From the NCBI GenBank assembly GCA_022747635.1, contig JAKTNV010000005.1:36070336-36134335 (forward strand): a DNA stretch of 64,000 nt, read 5' to 3'. The notes under the pieces are model-generated. The model was not told the DNA's origin and did not search any database. It was given only the letters and a program-made list of their open reading frames with translations. The position numbers were made by a program, and so were the translations under genes. Every line of letters starts with the position of its first letter. Position 1 is the stretch's first letter. Below are positions 26,460 to 39,858 of this stretch, in pieces. Source of the DNA: Hetaerina americana. Its lineage: Eukaryota; Arthropoda; Insecta; Odonata; Calopterygidae.

Positions 26460-26725
26460 AGTGGTGTGTCCCCTCTCATTCCCTCCCCTGCTTAAGCTCG
26501 TCACGACTGCCATGGCGCCTTACACTTCGTAACTTCACTTCCCCCTTCCTGCCTTCTGGCCCATTCTACCACCTTCTAGACTACAGCCCCACTTCCACTA
26601 AGTCCTTCTCTCCCTGAATCACGCATATCCGTCCCTTGAGCACACGAATTCGTGACAGTATTCCGCAGCGAAAAGCATTCGTGACCCTTCCGCCGCCTAC
26701 CCATCGCCGCTGGCCAGCTGGGAAA
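26460..26725. other. CT-rich GC island
   Basis: Pyrimidine-rich (26465-26620) with CpGs near 26690-26710. Open frames on opposite strands overlap and are low-complexity. Confidence 0.35.
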
Positions 26726-26815
26726 TCAAGAAAATTGCCGAAGGGAGTAAAAAATGGTAAGCGGATGGTGGGTGAAAAAATATTCTTTATAGTCATATGG
26801 AGATGATGAATTGAA

Positions 26816-27166
26816 GTGGATTGGGCGGAAGAAAGTAAGTGCTGCGTATGGGGAACACAGTCGACTGGCAATTTTAATAAGAGGTTCAGTTATATGCTGG
26901 TCAACGAAGGTATCGGTCTCCAGACAGTGGAAACATTGGATTATGGAGAAATACAGATAAATAAACCCAACTTCAATGATTTGACCATACACAAATTGGA
27001 TATACTTGTTGCAATAATTAAAAAAATTACATTCTATTTTGTCAGTGAGATGAAACAATTGACCTTCAAGACATTTCAAAATCACCTGAAAAAATTATCT
27101 AAAACTAATGGTATGCACATTTTAATCGAGGATGAAATTAATATGTATACAGGACTAATATTATAA
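26816..27166 (+). CDS. Doubtful 116-codon open frame
   Basis: The frame is open for 116 codons to TAA, with its first ATG at 26895 (MLVNEGIGLQ). The peptide is non-repetitive, with a hydrophobic patch (LDILVAIIKKITFYF) followed by a Lys-rich stretch. An overlapping 119-codon frame is open on the other strand (26726-27085). No family is recognised and no convincing splice sites or poly(A) signal frame it. It could be an exon, an old transposon piece, or chance. Confidence 0.12.
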   Translation: MDWAEESKCCVWGTQSTGNFNKRFSYMLVNEGIGLQTVETLDYGEIQINKPNFNDLTIHKLDILVAIIKKITFYFVSEMKQLTFKTFQNHLKKLSKTNGMHILIEDEINMYTGLIL

Positions 27167-28640
27167 AATGTATTCTACGGCAGAAATCATCTTTCTGTAA
27201 CGCTCCGTCCAAAAAATATTATTCCAGCCATACCAATATAAAAGCAAGACAGGATCTATAAAGCTCAGTTGGCCTCAGAGTTGGCCACTTACAATATAGT
27301 GCCATAAGTGTGATTTGAACCAATGAGAGATCGTTTATTCCTGAACTTGAAATTAAACAAACTCAGATTCAAAGGTAAGTACAATTCTATCATTTCAAAA
27401 CTCAATATGCACTACTTCATACTACCAAGAAAATAAAGTATCGCTCAGAGAGTAGATCTTCTGCTTGTATTAGCTGAAATGATAAACATTTCCTCTCTAA
27501 AGGGAATAACTCAGGAGACCAAATAAATTACAGTGGAAAGATTATATAACGCATGTAAAACCAATTAAGGAAATTTAAGAAGAGGGAATTCGTACATGTA
27601 ATAAGTATGTCTTGTTTCAAATCCACAGGTCCGCATGATCCATTCTAAGGTTACGATAATAGGCTTATTAAAATAAAGCAATATATTTCATTTGCAAGTA
27701 ATGAAACAAATTTAAGTGTATTTTCTTCCACTGGACTCTAAAACTATTGTTAGCAAGCTCACAAAGAAGCTTGCTTAAACTCATGATTTCAATACTTTTA
27801 GTTAACATGGACGCTCGACAGTAAAGGCTAACATTAATCAGAGTAGCGTGCGGATTCATAAAAAAGTCTTACCTAGTATAACACCCGGAGTTGCACCCCA
27901 ATAGCTCAAGACTATTCACGTCCTTTTCAACCACATAAGTACACATGCATGGAATCCGTACCGCTAACTGAAAGAGATAATATTAAAATGAGCTTGTTAA
28001 CGTGTAGAAAAATTCTCAGTGAGGAAGCCCTCACTTTACTGACTTTCTCTTTTGCTCTACTACTTCAACAACCGCAATGACTACTAAACCTATGATGGCA
28101 TCGAAAAAATAAAAAAACATACTCCATCAAAACATCCAAAGCATATTGGCTTGAATTACCAAATAAAAGTGAGAAAAGGAGCAAGAAAATTACACCATGT
28201 AATAGAGTAAAAGTGATGCAAATAATAAGTTGGTTCGAAAAATTTACTGCACATTTTTCCTCATTCACCAGAAAATCTATCAAATAATCAGTAAGTATAT
28301 TGTATTTGAAGCAACATAGTTTTATCCCATCGTTGCTCGCCTACATATGTCCATTTTCACCCATTTCCGCAATCATCGATAGAAACTTCAGTAATATTCT
28401 CTTTACATGTTTAGAAAAATATTTTTCTTCGATTTTCATTGTAACTTACCTCTGACTTATTAAAAAAACCTGTTTATTGGGGATAGTATTGACAAAATTA
28501 AAACGTCAAACGTCCACAAAAATATATTTAAAGAATACGTTCTAATGTTCAAAAGCCAACTTTAAATGTAGACAATTTAGAACCAAAATAAGCCACATTC
28601 CCATTACTGGAAGTACATGGCGAGAGTAAATTCCGTGGAC
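27167..28640. other. AT-rich non-coding DNA
   Basis: Nothing recognised. Confidence 0.55.
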
Positions 28641-29225
28641 AATTGGAAGAAAACTTATGGGAAAAGACTTCCCCCGGCTTGGGAATGGACATTCCTAGAG
28701 TGGATTTCTCTCAGAAGGCGTGGGAAGGCGGAGAAGTCATTCCGCTTTGGAGTGGCCACATAGCACCATCTCTGTGGACCTACAGGGAAGTGAGAGATGA
28801 GAAGAAGAGGGTGAAAAAGGCAAATGGATGGTAGGTTCCCTATCTCTCTCTATCCGCCCCCATTCTCTCTCTCTCTCTCCCTCCGTCTTCTCTCTTCTAG
28901 GACCCAACACTCACCCTTCGTAGCACGAGGGTAATAAATGATACCCATTTCGTCGGAGGCGGGGCCAGGGTACACTAAAACAAAGGGTCGACCAGCGTAC
29001 TGGTGGAGAGGGGAAGGAATTAAGTAAACTGCTTTTCTTTTTTTCTGATGAGGAGCAGAAGGGTGGCATATATCGTTTCCCTGAACGGAATGACTCGGAA
29101 ACTAAGGGTGGGTCGGACACCCGCTGAGTGGGCTAGACAAACTGGGAGAACCACTAGCAGGGAAATGAACCTTTTGCTGCAAGCCACCCCCTTGCGAGGG
29201 GTATGATTTTTCATGCGAATGATGC
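28641..29225. other. GC-richer island with (CT)n
   Basis: A 28643-28834 frame (no ATG at its start) is followed by CTCTCTCTATC and (CT)n at 28840-28890, then mixed GC-moderate DNA to 29,225. The peptide of the first frame is Trp- and charge-rich with no domain. A donor-like ATG|GTAGGT at 28828-28833 lies in it. Not convincing as a gene. Confidence 0.3.
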
Positions 29226-30244
29226 TGTATGTTTCCCAGTGACGTGGATAAATCCTTCACTGCAGGACCAGGCAATTCTCAGGACCAAGCAATCATGAGA
29301 GAAAGTGATATTATTGGTAAGGAATCAATAGATGGTATGGATTAAAAATAAGGTGGTTGGCAAATGCTAAAAAAATTCGAAGACTAATTCACACCGTTTC
29401 TATAACTAGCATGATGTATATAAAACGAAATTAGAAATTTTCGGGATTTCAAAATAAATTCGGTCTTTCGGATGGTTCCAAGGATTTATACATTCTTTGC
29501 CAACTTACTGTAAAACTTGAAAAGCTATAAGTAATCTGTCTGGAGATTTGAAACTCATTTTAACAGCATATACTTGCATTAACCTCAGTAGCACCCTAGT
29601 GCACGATAAAGGTCCAGAATTATTTCGTTAGTTCTTTTTTTGGTGTCATTAGAAATTGGAAATGATATGAGGAAATCTTTTAGGTGTTAGAGCTATGAGT
29701 CGTGAAGATCTTAAGAATTTGACTTACTTATATTCAGGGTATTTTTGAGAGACCTCGAAAAGTATTGTATATCATGCGAACCATTTTTAAAAATGTTTTT
29801 TGGTTGAAGTGAAACCATCGTCGGACCGTAATTATTCAATCCCTAAATCAGACGACTATCGAACGATGCACTAAGAAGTACGAAATAAATACCTTTCGGC
29901 CGTAACCAATTTTTCATACTATAGACTCTCATGACGGAAGTGAAAATCCATCGTGATCTGAAAATCACGAAGTAACACACCACGAGCAGAAACGATGCAG
30001 CTCTACACGAAAAACGCACTCTCGAAGTATTCCCATTGGAAATAATTATATCAGCCGAAAAATCTCTACTCAGTGGAGGGAAATGCCACGGAGCATGCTT
30101 CCTTCTTGAGGCAACATTTGGTAAACCTTTTGGGGACGATACACGAGCAACAAAAATAAAGAAGGAAAGTAATAACATTCTGTAACCCTTGTCAGATCAT
30201 TTAACCCTCTCTCCATCCACACATCCCAACAGCCTGGAATTCGG
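29226..30244. other. AT-rich non-coding DNA
   Basis: Nothing recognised. The minus-strand frames at 29843-30297 overlap each other and have no motif. Confidence 0.5.
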
Positions 30245-30625
30245 ATGATGACTTCGGCAAGAATTCGACCCATCTCCGTCCCCGACATCAGTCCCATACC
30301 TCACTTGCCCATGGAGCCGCTTAGGAGGGGAAAAACCTCTCAATCCTCACCTTTCGAAACAACTTTCACGTCCCATGCCCAAAGGAAAACTCAGCCGGTG
30401 AATCCCTATCATTCTTCACAGAGGCCAGGAGTCCCTTCCAATCTGGTCTCCACGGCCAAATTCCCACTCCTTAGGCGTCTCCACTCCGGAGCCAAAACAC
30501 ACACACACATACACCGTCCAAAAGACGCACCGGCCGTCTTTGCAACCATCTCTGTGAGTCAGTCACCCGACAGAAGTCACCTACGCCCATTACGCTGAAG
30601 GTGAAATATATCGCCCCCCCTCTCC
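30245..30625. other. C-rich island with 117-codon ATG frame
   Basis: A plus-strand frame from ATG 30245 to 30598 encodes a Pro/Ser/Thr/His-rich, basic peptide without a domain, and contains a CACACACACATACAC run (30497-30511). A donor-like GAAG|GTGAAA follows the stop. Composition (C-rich, G-poor strand) rather than selection probably keeps this frame open. Confidence 0.2.
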
Positions 30626-31336
30626 CTTAGCCTGGGAGTCAAAGGAGATTTAAAAGCTGAATGATGAGGTGCGCGTACACGGGCGATGATTTCTAAGGTA
30701 GGTGATTAAAACAAAAACATTGGCGTCCTTTTCATGGCTTTCACTCTAACGACCCTAATTCTGTGAATTCGAACTTTTTTGACCGTGGGCTAAAGGAGAT
30801 TCGTTGAAAATCGCCCAAACTGAAAAGGAATTCGCGGAAATCAACCTTTCAGAAGAAATTGAAAACAATTTTTGAGAATAGAATTGACTTCAATCCTTTT
30901 ACCATACCTTTACTTATAAAATTTTGAATGACCGTGACATAGTTTCAAAAATTATCCAAATATTTGCCATACATTTTAAGAATTGTCGGTATATAAAATA
31001 ATTTTCTCTTCTGTTGCTTATAAATCATAGTAATGTATTCATTTCAACTTCAACGGTACGCACAACGTCGCAGCTATTTGTTGTTGAATTCACTTAAAGG
31101 CAATATATGTGTCAAGTTCTAGAACGGACACCTTGAGATTTTAGTAATTTCTTAATTGACTGATTCTCCTTAAAAACACATTACATCTCTCTTAATGAAT
31201 CATTGATTAGGTGCGTACTATTTACCAACATAAGGATTGTATAATACAGTTAGCAATAGAGGTTTATCCAGAAAACCTCCACTGAACGCCTGCATTCCAC
31301 TTAATTGAATATTGAGGACTAAATTCAATTTATGCA
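30626..31336. other. AT-rich non-coding DNA
   Basis: Nothing recognised. Confidence 0.5.
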
Positions 31337-31486
31337 ATGGATTCACTCTCAAAGATCACTGTGGATGCATTCAAAGATTTTATTGACGTGGAAATAAGCA
31401 GCAGCAGTGAGAGTTCTTTAGGAGGCGAGAAACGAAGGAATTTGGTGGACGAAATGATATGCCTGGAAGAAACCTCGTCGGAGTGA
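31337..31486 (+). CDS. Doubtful 49-codon ORF or exon with donor site
   Basis: ATG in a good context (TGCAATGG) opens 49 codons ending TGA. The peptide is acidic with a Ser run (EISSSSESS) and starts MDSLSKITVDAFKDFIDV. The stop overlaps a consensus donor (GA|GTGAGT, GT at 31483-31484), so it may be a first coding exon ending at 31482 instead of a complete ORF. The codons look less skewed than the purine island that begins immediately after. No family recognised and no acceptor matched. Confidence 0.17.
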   Translation: MDSLSKITVDAFKDFIDVEISSSSESSLGGEKRRNLVDEMICLEETSSE

Positions 31487-31890
31487 GTGGAGTAGGGGAG
31501 GCATGGGAGCGGGGAAGGTTTAGGTACAAGAAGAGGATGAGGAGTGAGGGGAAGATTGTGGGAGGGAATGAGAAAAGTCGGGGGTGTCGGAGGTCAAATG
31601 GACCCACGATGGTGTCTCAGAGTGCGTGTCGGACAAGGGAGCCAATCAGCAGAGGGGCCTTGCCGAAGCCGAACAAACGCCGTCTACAAGGTGATCCCAA
31701 GGAGAGATAGGAGTGACGAAGACTGCCGCTAACCACCTCCCGGGAGCGACCAACGGCGCCAGTGAGAGACCTCCCAGAGGAGGGTGGGGTGGGCGGCAAA
31801 AGGAAGTAAACCAAAGGGAAGGGAAACGGTAGGGGCAGAAAGATATCCAGCAAAGTGGTGCTGAGGGGAAGTTGGAAGATGAAATACATA
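31487..31890. other. Purine-rich GC island
   Basis: Long GA-rich plus strand (GGGAGG, GAGGATGAGGAGTGAGGGG). Overlapping frames on both strands are low-complexity. No domain recognised. Confidence 0.4.
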
Positions 31891-34800
31891 ATAAAGAAAT
31901 ACGAAATTAGCAGAAAAGCTGCGCTGATGTGGAATTCAAGCTGTTTTTAAGATAGGGTGGCTCAGGACCTACGCAAATGAGGCAATGAAAAGAGGAATAA
32001 GAGAGTTGTGAGGGAGATAAGTGCTTACACAACTTGGTAAAAGGGACCGGGGCTCTTTGGTCGGCAACGAGCATCAATGGTACCTTAATAACAGGACATT
32101 AAATATGACGATACGGTTATTACTAAATTAATACAATTCAAAATTAATTATTTCACCGAGATTACATGGTTGTACCCACGGCCGTGAGCAGCTGAAACGT
32201 CTGTTAAAGGAAATGTTATATGCCACAGCTGGTTCGAGCAATTTACTATCCAGGAATAAAATGCTTGACGACTGAATCAATTAGGATACCGGAAAACAGA
32301 TGGGCTAACAAATTCTATTCCAGCTAGTCATATGTCTAGATATTCAAACGCCCTCAATGAGTAAATACTTCATATTTTGAGTTTATCATACTCGGTGAAT
32401 AGTGATTGACGGATTGAAATTTTAAACATTCATTTGATACACGGCTGTGGCATTTTTTGTTGATTTTCCATAAAAAATGCGTAATGAGATGCAGATAAAT
32501 ACTATACTGACAACGAAGAGAAACATAAAATCATTAGCTCAAAATATAATTAAATTATTTGACTTAGACGGCTCAAAGTCCATTCTAAGGCAACCGTAAA
32601 ATTACTAAAGTGGTTACTGTATCCAGAAACTTTATCCTCCACTACCTCCACATATCCACTTCCACCACATAAGTCCACAGTAAATATCAAATAATCAGAT
32701 AAATTACCCAAAAATCCGCATTATCAGTGACACAGTAAGAAGAGAACAGTGATCATTGTAGGACATTGTAAGAGTGAGAGAAAGAACAAAAGAAGTATGG
32801 AAAAACTCGAAATTGGGAGGAGACCGAAAACGAAAGATGGGTGAGAGTGGAAGCTAGTGAAGAGAACCACTTCTCACCTGCGTTCCACACATTCCTCTGG
32901 TGAGCCAGGAATTTCCATCGAGATACGAACCGAATGCCGAAGTAAAGACCTTCTTGGGCTTGAGAAAAGGATAATGATGCAGACGAGATGAGCCTCATCT
33001 GAAATTAAATTTTTTTTAGCTTTCAAGAAAGTGGGTGACATATCGTAAAATGTAAATTTTATGACCTCATAAAGAAGTAAGTAGCGATGGATTAACGGAA
33101 TGTCCAGCCATAATGACGTCATTTAACAAATGGAAATATTCAGTGGAAAATTGAATTTAGCAAAACTAATACCAGTATTTGTCAGTTAATTGCCCTTCTT
33201 CTGAAGAGTTAGGACAAATTACAGATGACTAATCAAATATGTAAACCAAATAAAATGTAAAATATAAGTGGCTAACTAACTATCATCACGAGAAACAAAG
33301 GAATGTTCTGACGAAGTTCAAACAAAATATGGCAAAGGGTGTACCTTTTCCCTTGAGTTTGTAAAAATGTTATACCGTCAGGTAATTCGCGGGATTTACA
33401 AAAGGAAATTTCATTCTTTGAGGTAAATGAGAATTCAAAATTCGATAAAATTCTCCCTTTGTCTGAATCAAGCATTCTTACATAAATAATAGACACCACA
33501 ATAAACAATAACTTGTGCCAAACCTGATTTCTTTAAAGGCCTGATTACAGTTGCCAGTAGTAACAGGATTTTTCCGAATAATATCGTCTATTTTTTTCAC
33601 CCGATGTTAGGAATAATTAAAGGGAGCAAGATGTACCGAAATTGTAGACTTTCTTAGCCTGATTCTTCTGATCTCTAATTTTCATCTTGCCCTAATTTTC
33701 TATTCCGCCCAACCCTTGATGAGGATAAAGACAATCGGAGTGTCTCACCTGCGGTTATGCTTAATCGAAAACTGAATTAAATGCAGTTCATTTCTTTAGA
33801 AATAGACTCAAAATAAAACTCAACCATTTTGATTTGATTTATGTTATGACTGAATCAATTTTTGAACCAATTTCAAATGTAATACTCTACTGAGAATGTA
33901 ACTAAATGTAACCGTAGGCGTAGGAAACATTTTAATATTGCTACTATTTAATGAAGAATAAATTGACATGAATTGGTTTTTAATTCATATAATAAACTTT
34001 TTAATACTTGTAATTTCCTGATTATCTTATATTTTTACACACTCTATAGTATATTTTTAAATAAATATTTTCGAAGCATTTTCTTTCACAAAAAAGGGCT
34101 CATAACAATGGCACCCCTTAATCCACTTGAAGGATCCCAGTTTCTATTACTTTCGATCTAATTTAAAAAATAAACACTTCGGGAAAGAATAAAAATATCC
34201 TTTTTTTTATAATTAATAAGCAGAAATGTTTATAAAAATTACTTAGATTAAGAATTCAGCATCCACTTCTCTACTCTATATGTTGTGATGATTAGTGAAT
34301 GACATCATTGAAGAGCTGCACTACTATTCCCTTAAGTGTGGTTCTAAAAACTTAGCATAGTTTTCATTCATCCAAACTCCGATTGCTACACCAAAGCGAT
34401 GGTGTCTATAATTGTACATTAACAAATGAAACTGAATTCAAATCTCATATGCAGACAATTATTATTGCACACGGCTGGAGTATAACTAGCCTACCTTCCG
34501 TTATTTCCGTATAAATGAAAATGTATGTATCACAGCCTAAACAATACGAAATAAAATAATGATTGCAATGGCAAATATTTCTTTTAGCTCTCAGTTATTT
34601 GAGTATGGGCATAATTAAATAATGGATTAGTTTTATTATCTCTTTCATTCCTAAGTTAGCACGCAATTTGCCATTGGAATTATTGTTGCTAACACAATTC
34701 GGAAATTATAACAAGTATTGATTTTATAGTATGCTATGGAAATTTGGGATGTATAACACATAATATTAAGTACACCCAATGTTACAAAGTAACGTAGAAT

Positions 34801-35439
34801 TAGTTCTTATGACTGATTATTTTATGTGACCGATGAATTGAACCTTATAATCAATTAAGAACTAACATGTAATAGATCAAAATCATTGAGATGGTTTTAA
34901 GAAAATTAGGTCAGTCCGAGCTTCAAAGAAAGCGTTTATTTACTTTGCCAGCCATCAAGACAAGAGCATAAAACGTGCACGCGAAACAATTAATTAAATA
35001 AAGATTTAAATCAGAAGTTCCGTGATTCGGCATCTATTTGGCTTCGATTGTGAATGATGATTTAGAAGAGGTAGGAAGGAGTACACTATTTATTAACATT
35101 TTAAATAACTAATTCTCCAAACCGAATCCGACATACAATCTGATACACGAATATCCCACCGGAAAGTATCCTGTCTTGCTTTTAAAGTAAACATAAAATA
35201 CAATTGTAAAGTGGATAAAGTTTTTAAAAAATAAAAGATTCCCAACTATATTAAATGTCATGTGATAACTGCGAAAGGTTATACAGAAAGAAGGCTCAGG
35301 ATTTCTCCACAAAGATCATGGGGAATACTAGGGAAGCGACTAAATATATTTGTTTTAAATATACTATATATTGAATCACAGATATAAAACGTATGCTTGT
35401 ATTTCTCTAGATTTCCCAATATTTCTATTTCTAATCTCT
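31891..35439. other. AT-rich non-coding DNA
   Basis: Nothing recognised. Several short frames lack motifs. An E-box-like CACCTG lies near 33748. Confidence 0.5.
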
Positions 35440-35733
35440 GCCCTCAATTCATTTCACGCCGCCCATGAATTCCATGATCACCACCCAATCCCAGGTATAT
35501 TCGTCCGTCCCCTTTCAGCCGCAATGTCTCACGACACGTGGGTAAACGTCAGCTGCCCGCCCAAGGTTTTAACCGCCGTAGGTAGGTCGAGCACCTACCC
35601 CTCCCACCACTCATTAATCAAACACCACTTGCCGTCATCCCACCCAAAGTTGCTTCTATGCCCTAGCATCAACTCCCTAAGTCTCGACCTCTCCTTCCAT
35701 TCGACCGTTTCCGGTGAGTTAATAATTTTTTAA
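35440..35733 (+). other. C-rich island ending at a 5' splice site
   Basis: Part of a 120-codon plus-strand open frame (35371-35733), His/Pro/Ser-rich, with no domain. A strong donor (CCG|GTGAGT, GT at 35714-35715) sits just before the stop. This could be an exon of an unrecognised transcript, or coincidence. Confidence 0.2.
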
Positions 35734-36501
35734 ACTGTCTTACAGCCTGGGACGCCTCAATTAATTCTAATGGTCGGAAGTCATTTATTTCTTTTTCTTT
35801 CGTGAGGTTATGATCATATGCGCTGAGGAGAGAAATGTTCCGAAGTCCTTATAATGGAAATAGGTAAACACATTCCTAGAAGAATATTAACAAAATAAAG
35901 CATATAATCGTATTGAATGTATGGACCTAAAAACTCCCTAATAAGTCTAATATGAACTGAAGCATGTTTTAAATATCAGAGTGGAATTGACAACATCATT
36001 TTAGTGCCGTGAGGGAGTGGGGGAATTTTAGACCGCAATTAAAAAAGAAATAATTAAGAATCACCTTATAAACTGACACAATTAATACATACTTGTATGC
36101 CTGAAAAACTGCTTGCTCTATAACTCAGGAGTCTGTAGCTAAAACGTTTTCAAGAAAATTAATAGCAAGATATGCTCGAGCAACTTTTATAGTGCAAACA
36201 GTTCATCACCAAAACGCATGACTCAATGGAACCTTATCTCTAGAATTCTGTTGTACATCAAAACTGCTAACAATGATGGAAAGCAGCCGGAAACAATATG
36301 AAACGTAAAAGGTTAATAAATATAGAATAAATGTAGCTGTAGAAAAAATACCAAAAATATTACACTCTCGCGTAAACACGTGGCTGCCGAGTTATCGCGG
36401 ATTTAACAAGACTCATCAGCATACTTTCATCAAGTATTTTGGTTTCTATCGAAAGTTTTCATCAACCAATTTCCCAATTATGAGGCCACACTAGCAGAGA
36501 T
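35734..36501. other. AT-rich non-coding DNA
   Basis: Nothing recognised. Confidence 0.5.
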
Positions 36502-36764
36502 TTTATCGATAGACGATTCTCACACTCAATTTGGGGACACTAGGTCGAGTGCATCTCCAACAGGGACCTCTGTCCCTTTGACCCCTTTCGTGGGGTCTTC
36601 CTTCAGTGCGCGTGTCCTGCGAACTTGAGAGCGACGCTCGATTTAGGAGCGCGTCCCGGCACGCGACCTCGCACGCGGACGGGTCAGGCATTCGATACTT
36701 CCGGTCGCTCAGCACTTCCGTGTAGCCATACGACGCCCACTGACGCCCACATTTATCAATAGAC
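36502..36764 (-). mobile_element. GC-rich insertion with 13-bp direct repeats, SINE-like
   Basis: Direct repeats TTTATCGATAGAC (36502-36514) and TTTATCAATAGAC (36752-36764) differ at one base and exactly bracket 237 bp that is far more GC- and CpG-rich than either flank. This is the pattern of a retroposed insertion with a target-site duplication. Read on the minus strand, TGGCTACACGG resembles a polymerase III box A and GTATCGAATGCC a distorted box B about 35 bases on, so a degenerate SINE is possible. A 91-codon minus-strand frame covers the block but has no recognised domain. Confidence 0.4.
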
Positions 36765-38270
36765 TTTGTGAGGCTCACTGTGCAGAATGGGAAGAAACGA
36801 AAGCTTCGCAGAAAGATTTATCATTTTATCCCGAGTGAGACTCGCCCACAAGTCAACAAGGAGACAAATTCCATAGACCCTAATGCGAATAAAGGTTCAC
36901 ACCATTATATTTTTCCAATAGAGGAGTCAGCAGATATGATAAATATTGAGGTATAATTCACTGAATAACTTTGTTTTTATAATTTTTCAAAATTTGTTAA
37001 GCTCTGGTATCTTGCTACGAGAAGTTCGGGGTATGAAGTATTTTGAAGAGTATCTTGGCACTATGTTTTGCAGCTACTATCTAGGCTGCTCTCTTTTCAT
37101 TCTAACTTTAACATTTTAAAATTAAATATTTAACCAACTGTAGGCTGTCTCTAAGTTGCCGACTGCGAACTGAATGGGTATTACAAGATGCCTACCCGAA
37201 GCATTCTAAAGCTAATGGCTCGAATTGCATCTGCGAAGAAGGTAGGATTTTTCGATAGTGATCAATCAACTAAACGATAGTCCATCGCATGGAAATCTGT
37301 TGTAGTGTCACTTATGTATTCTTGAGAATGGATACCTCCTCATAAATTAATAAAAACTCACTCTTGACCACTGTACCGTGGGTGGCGTATGCAAAATTGT
37401 GTGTCAAGGTAATTGATAGTAAAAATATCAAATTGAGAATATAATTTTGCAATAGTTTTAACTCAATTAACGAAATTTTTGTTCAAGTTATTATTGTTCA
37501 AGGTATTCAGATGAAAAACGGGTTTAAGGGCCTAGAGAAAGGGTGTTCTGCGCCTTTGTGGATTGTAACAGAATCAGTAATATTCATATAAATATTTTAA
37601 CTTCGCCAAATGCAAATTTTACATTCCGTCAGCAGCTGGGTGGGTGATTCTTGAGTTCTTATGTTTTCAAGAAAATTCCAGAAGGATTATATTCCTAATC
37701 TCTTTTGATTATTTGATAAATGCTTTTAATATACTAAAAAATGTTCAAACCCATCAGAATTACCTATCCTCACGTATCAGAGGATGATGGAAAACATTTT
37801 TTTTCATAATTTTCAGTTTTCCACCACTTTTTAATCGAGTAAAAAATTACATATCTGCCATGAAAGTAAACCATTAATAGCACGCTCACGCTGATAGAGC
37901 GTTGCGCCACTACTCATTTTCTCTACATTGAATTACATATTTAAGGTATCATTGTACCACCTGTTTAAATAACTTCTACTGCTATGAAGAGGAATTAGAT
38001 TGCATCAGATTACACTTCCTTTAGTTTCCGCATAATGAAGAAGTTCCACGTAATTTATAAGGAGGAGTCCACGTATTTCTAAAAGAAATGCTATAATCGA
38101 AGCAAATGTTCATCGTCCAAAATTATGTGAAGCAATTAAGGTGAAGAACCTATGGGATTTTATTATTCACGGTACAATTTTTAAATATTAAGAAAAAATG
38201 AGGTCCATCGATGGTGGAAAATGAAACCGTGGAACAAGTCAGGATTAAGTGAGTAACATCTTTGCGTTAG
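36765..38270. other. AT-rich non-coding DNA
   Basis: Nothing recognised. Confidence 0.5.
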
Positions 38271-38800
38271 CTCTTGATATCACCACTACTACCGTGGTAC
38301 TATCGCTTTTGGATATTTAATTTCACCATAACCTCCACCCATGGTGCCATTTTCAGTGGACTGAGAACCGTCAACTCACGGCTCCGATCTGCAGCCTGTA
38401 ACTTCATGCAATTCCATTATAACTGCCATCCCCTCCTCCCTTTCGGCTCTGGAGCATGTCCCCAAAGTGCATCCATACGACTTCCGGCCACGTTCCCAAT
38501 CGCCGTTACCCACAACCCCCATAGTGCCAGGCACGCACACACACGCATATAATAACCCACCCACCATCAACCCTCTCACCCCTGTCCCCATCGCCCTTTC
38601 TCCCCTTCTAATTCACTGCTCCTCTCCCAAGTCATGCCCCCCCACACTCACTTCAATCTCCCACACACCCTCGTGCGGCATTTGTCCCTACCCAGCCTCC
38701 CACAGCTATCCTCGAAACTCCACTCTAACCCTAGCAATTCCGCATCTCCTTATCCTCTCTGGAGTTGAGGTACCAAGTGAGTCGTCCATTTGAACAGCAA
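38271..38800. other. C-rich island
   Basis: C-rich plus strand (38400-38770), including ACGCACACACACACGCA near 38532. A 108-codon Pro/Ser/His-rich frame on the plus strand has no domain. A donor-like CCAA|GTGAGT lies near its end (GT at 38777-38778). Confidence 0.35.
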
Positions 38801-39858
38801 CGGTGCTTTTCGTCAAACTCCGCCTATCTGGCTACACTTCCTGTTCTCCAAACTCCTCTCACTTCCATGCATTTACTTCACTTCAGATTATTTAATTCAA
38901 TTCTTCTGATTGATTGAAATAGGCGGTGCCTTTTAAGAAACTTTTCCTCAATTTGCAGGAAAGTCGCAATGAATTTTCACCTCCGGGGGCTCCGCATGGC
39001 TTTCAGCATTCTGTGACCGATGCGGGAGAGGGTGAAATAGTATCAACGCGTTTAATCGGTAATTTGAATGGCTCGTATATGTTTCGAAACAAAAATTTCA
39101 GAAATTCAAGGAATACCATTGAAATAATTTTGATTGACTGGTACAAAATGACAAAATCTATATTATATTATATTTTATTTTAGCATTGATTGAGAAGTTA
39201 GTCATGAGACTTCTTAATCAAGAAAGCTAAGCAATAACCATGTTCTGAATTAACGCCTCTGTGCATTGTAAGACTCCATAATAATATTGAAACTGTTTTG
39301 GTGATTATGTTTAATTTAAGAAGCGACAGGAATCGTTAAACATTTAAAATTTTACTTTTTCCTCATTTTCTATTGTTTCTGTCACAGGTATACATCCATT
39401 TTTGTAAAAGTGAAATAAACGGGCAATAAATCAAAATTTCAAGAAGGTTAACTATTTGGCTTAAACATTCGCATAAAATTATTGCATAAGTATCATTAGC
39501 TGAACATATAATCTTATTTGCAATTAAAAAGAATTTATGATGAAAATAAAATTAACTCTATAAGATGTAACGCGTCTTATTATTTAAGTACTTAGTAATT
39601 CTGATATATTCGACGAAATAATGAGCTCCTCTCGTGTCTCCGGCTAAAGATCATGATTAGGTATGGAGAAAAACAGCAGCTCGGAAGAATTCAATATTTT
39701 TACATCAGCAAGGTCAAACCACCGCCATTATATGACACTGCATACCGAAAAATAGAAATGATTTCTGTCATGATCCCCTGCTCCAATTTTGGGTTGTAGA
39801 GTGTGCACTGCATTCGACTAAAGTAGCCAAGTCATCGCCTTCCTTTCCAATTCTGCGT
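38801..39858. other. AT-rich non-coding DNA
   Basis: Contains one imperfect hairpin (about 39185-39220, 12 of 13 pairs, 10-nt loop). Nothing else recognised. Confidence 0.5.

Noticed and set aside
30245..30598. A 117-codon ATG frame as a protein-coding gene
   Set aside because: C-rich, Pro/Ser/His low-complexity peptide without a domain, inside one of the recurrent islands. Described there instead of called as a gene.
39185..39220. Imperfect 13-bp hairpin with 10-nt loop
   Set aside because: One mismatch in an AT-rich stem, close to chance expectation for 64 kb, with no companion features.
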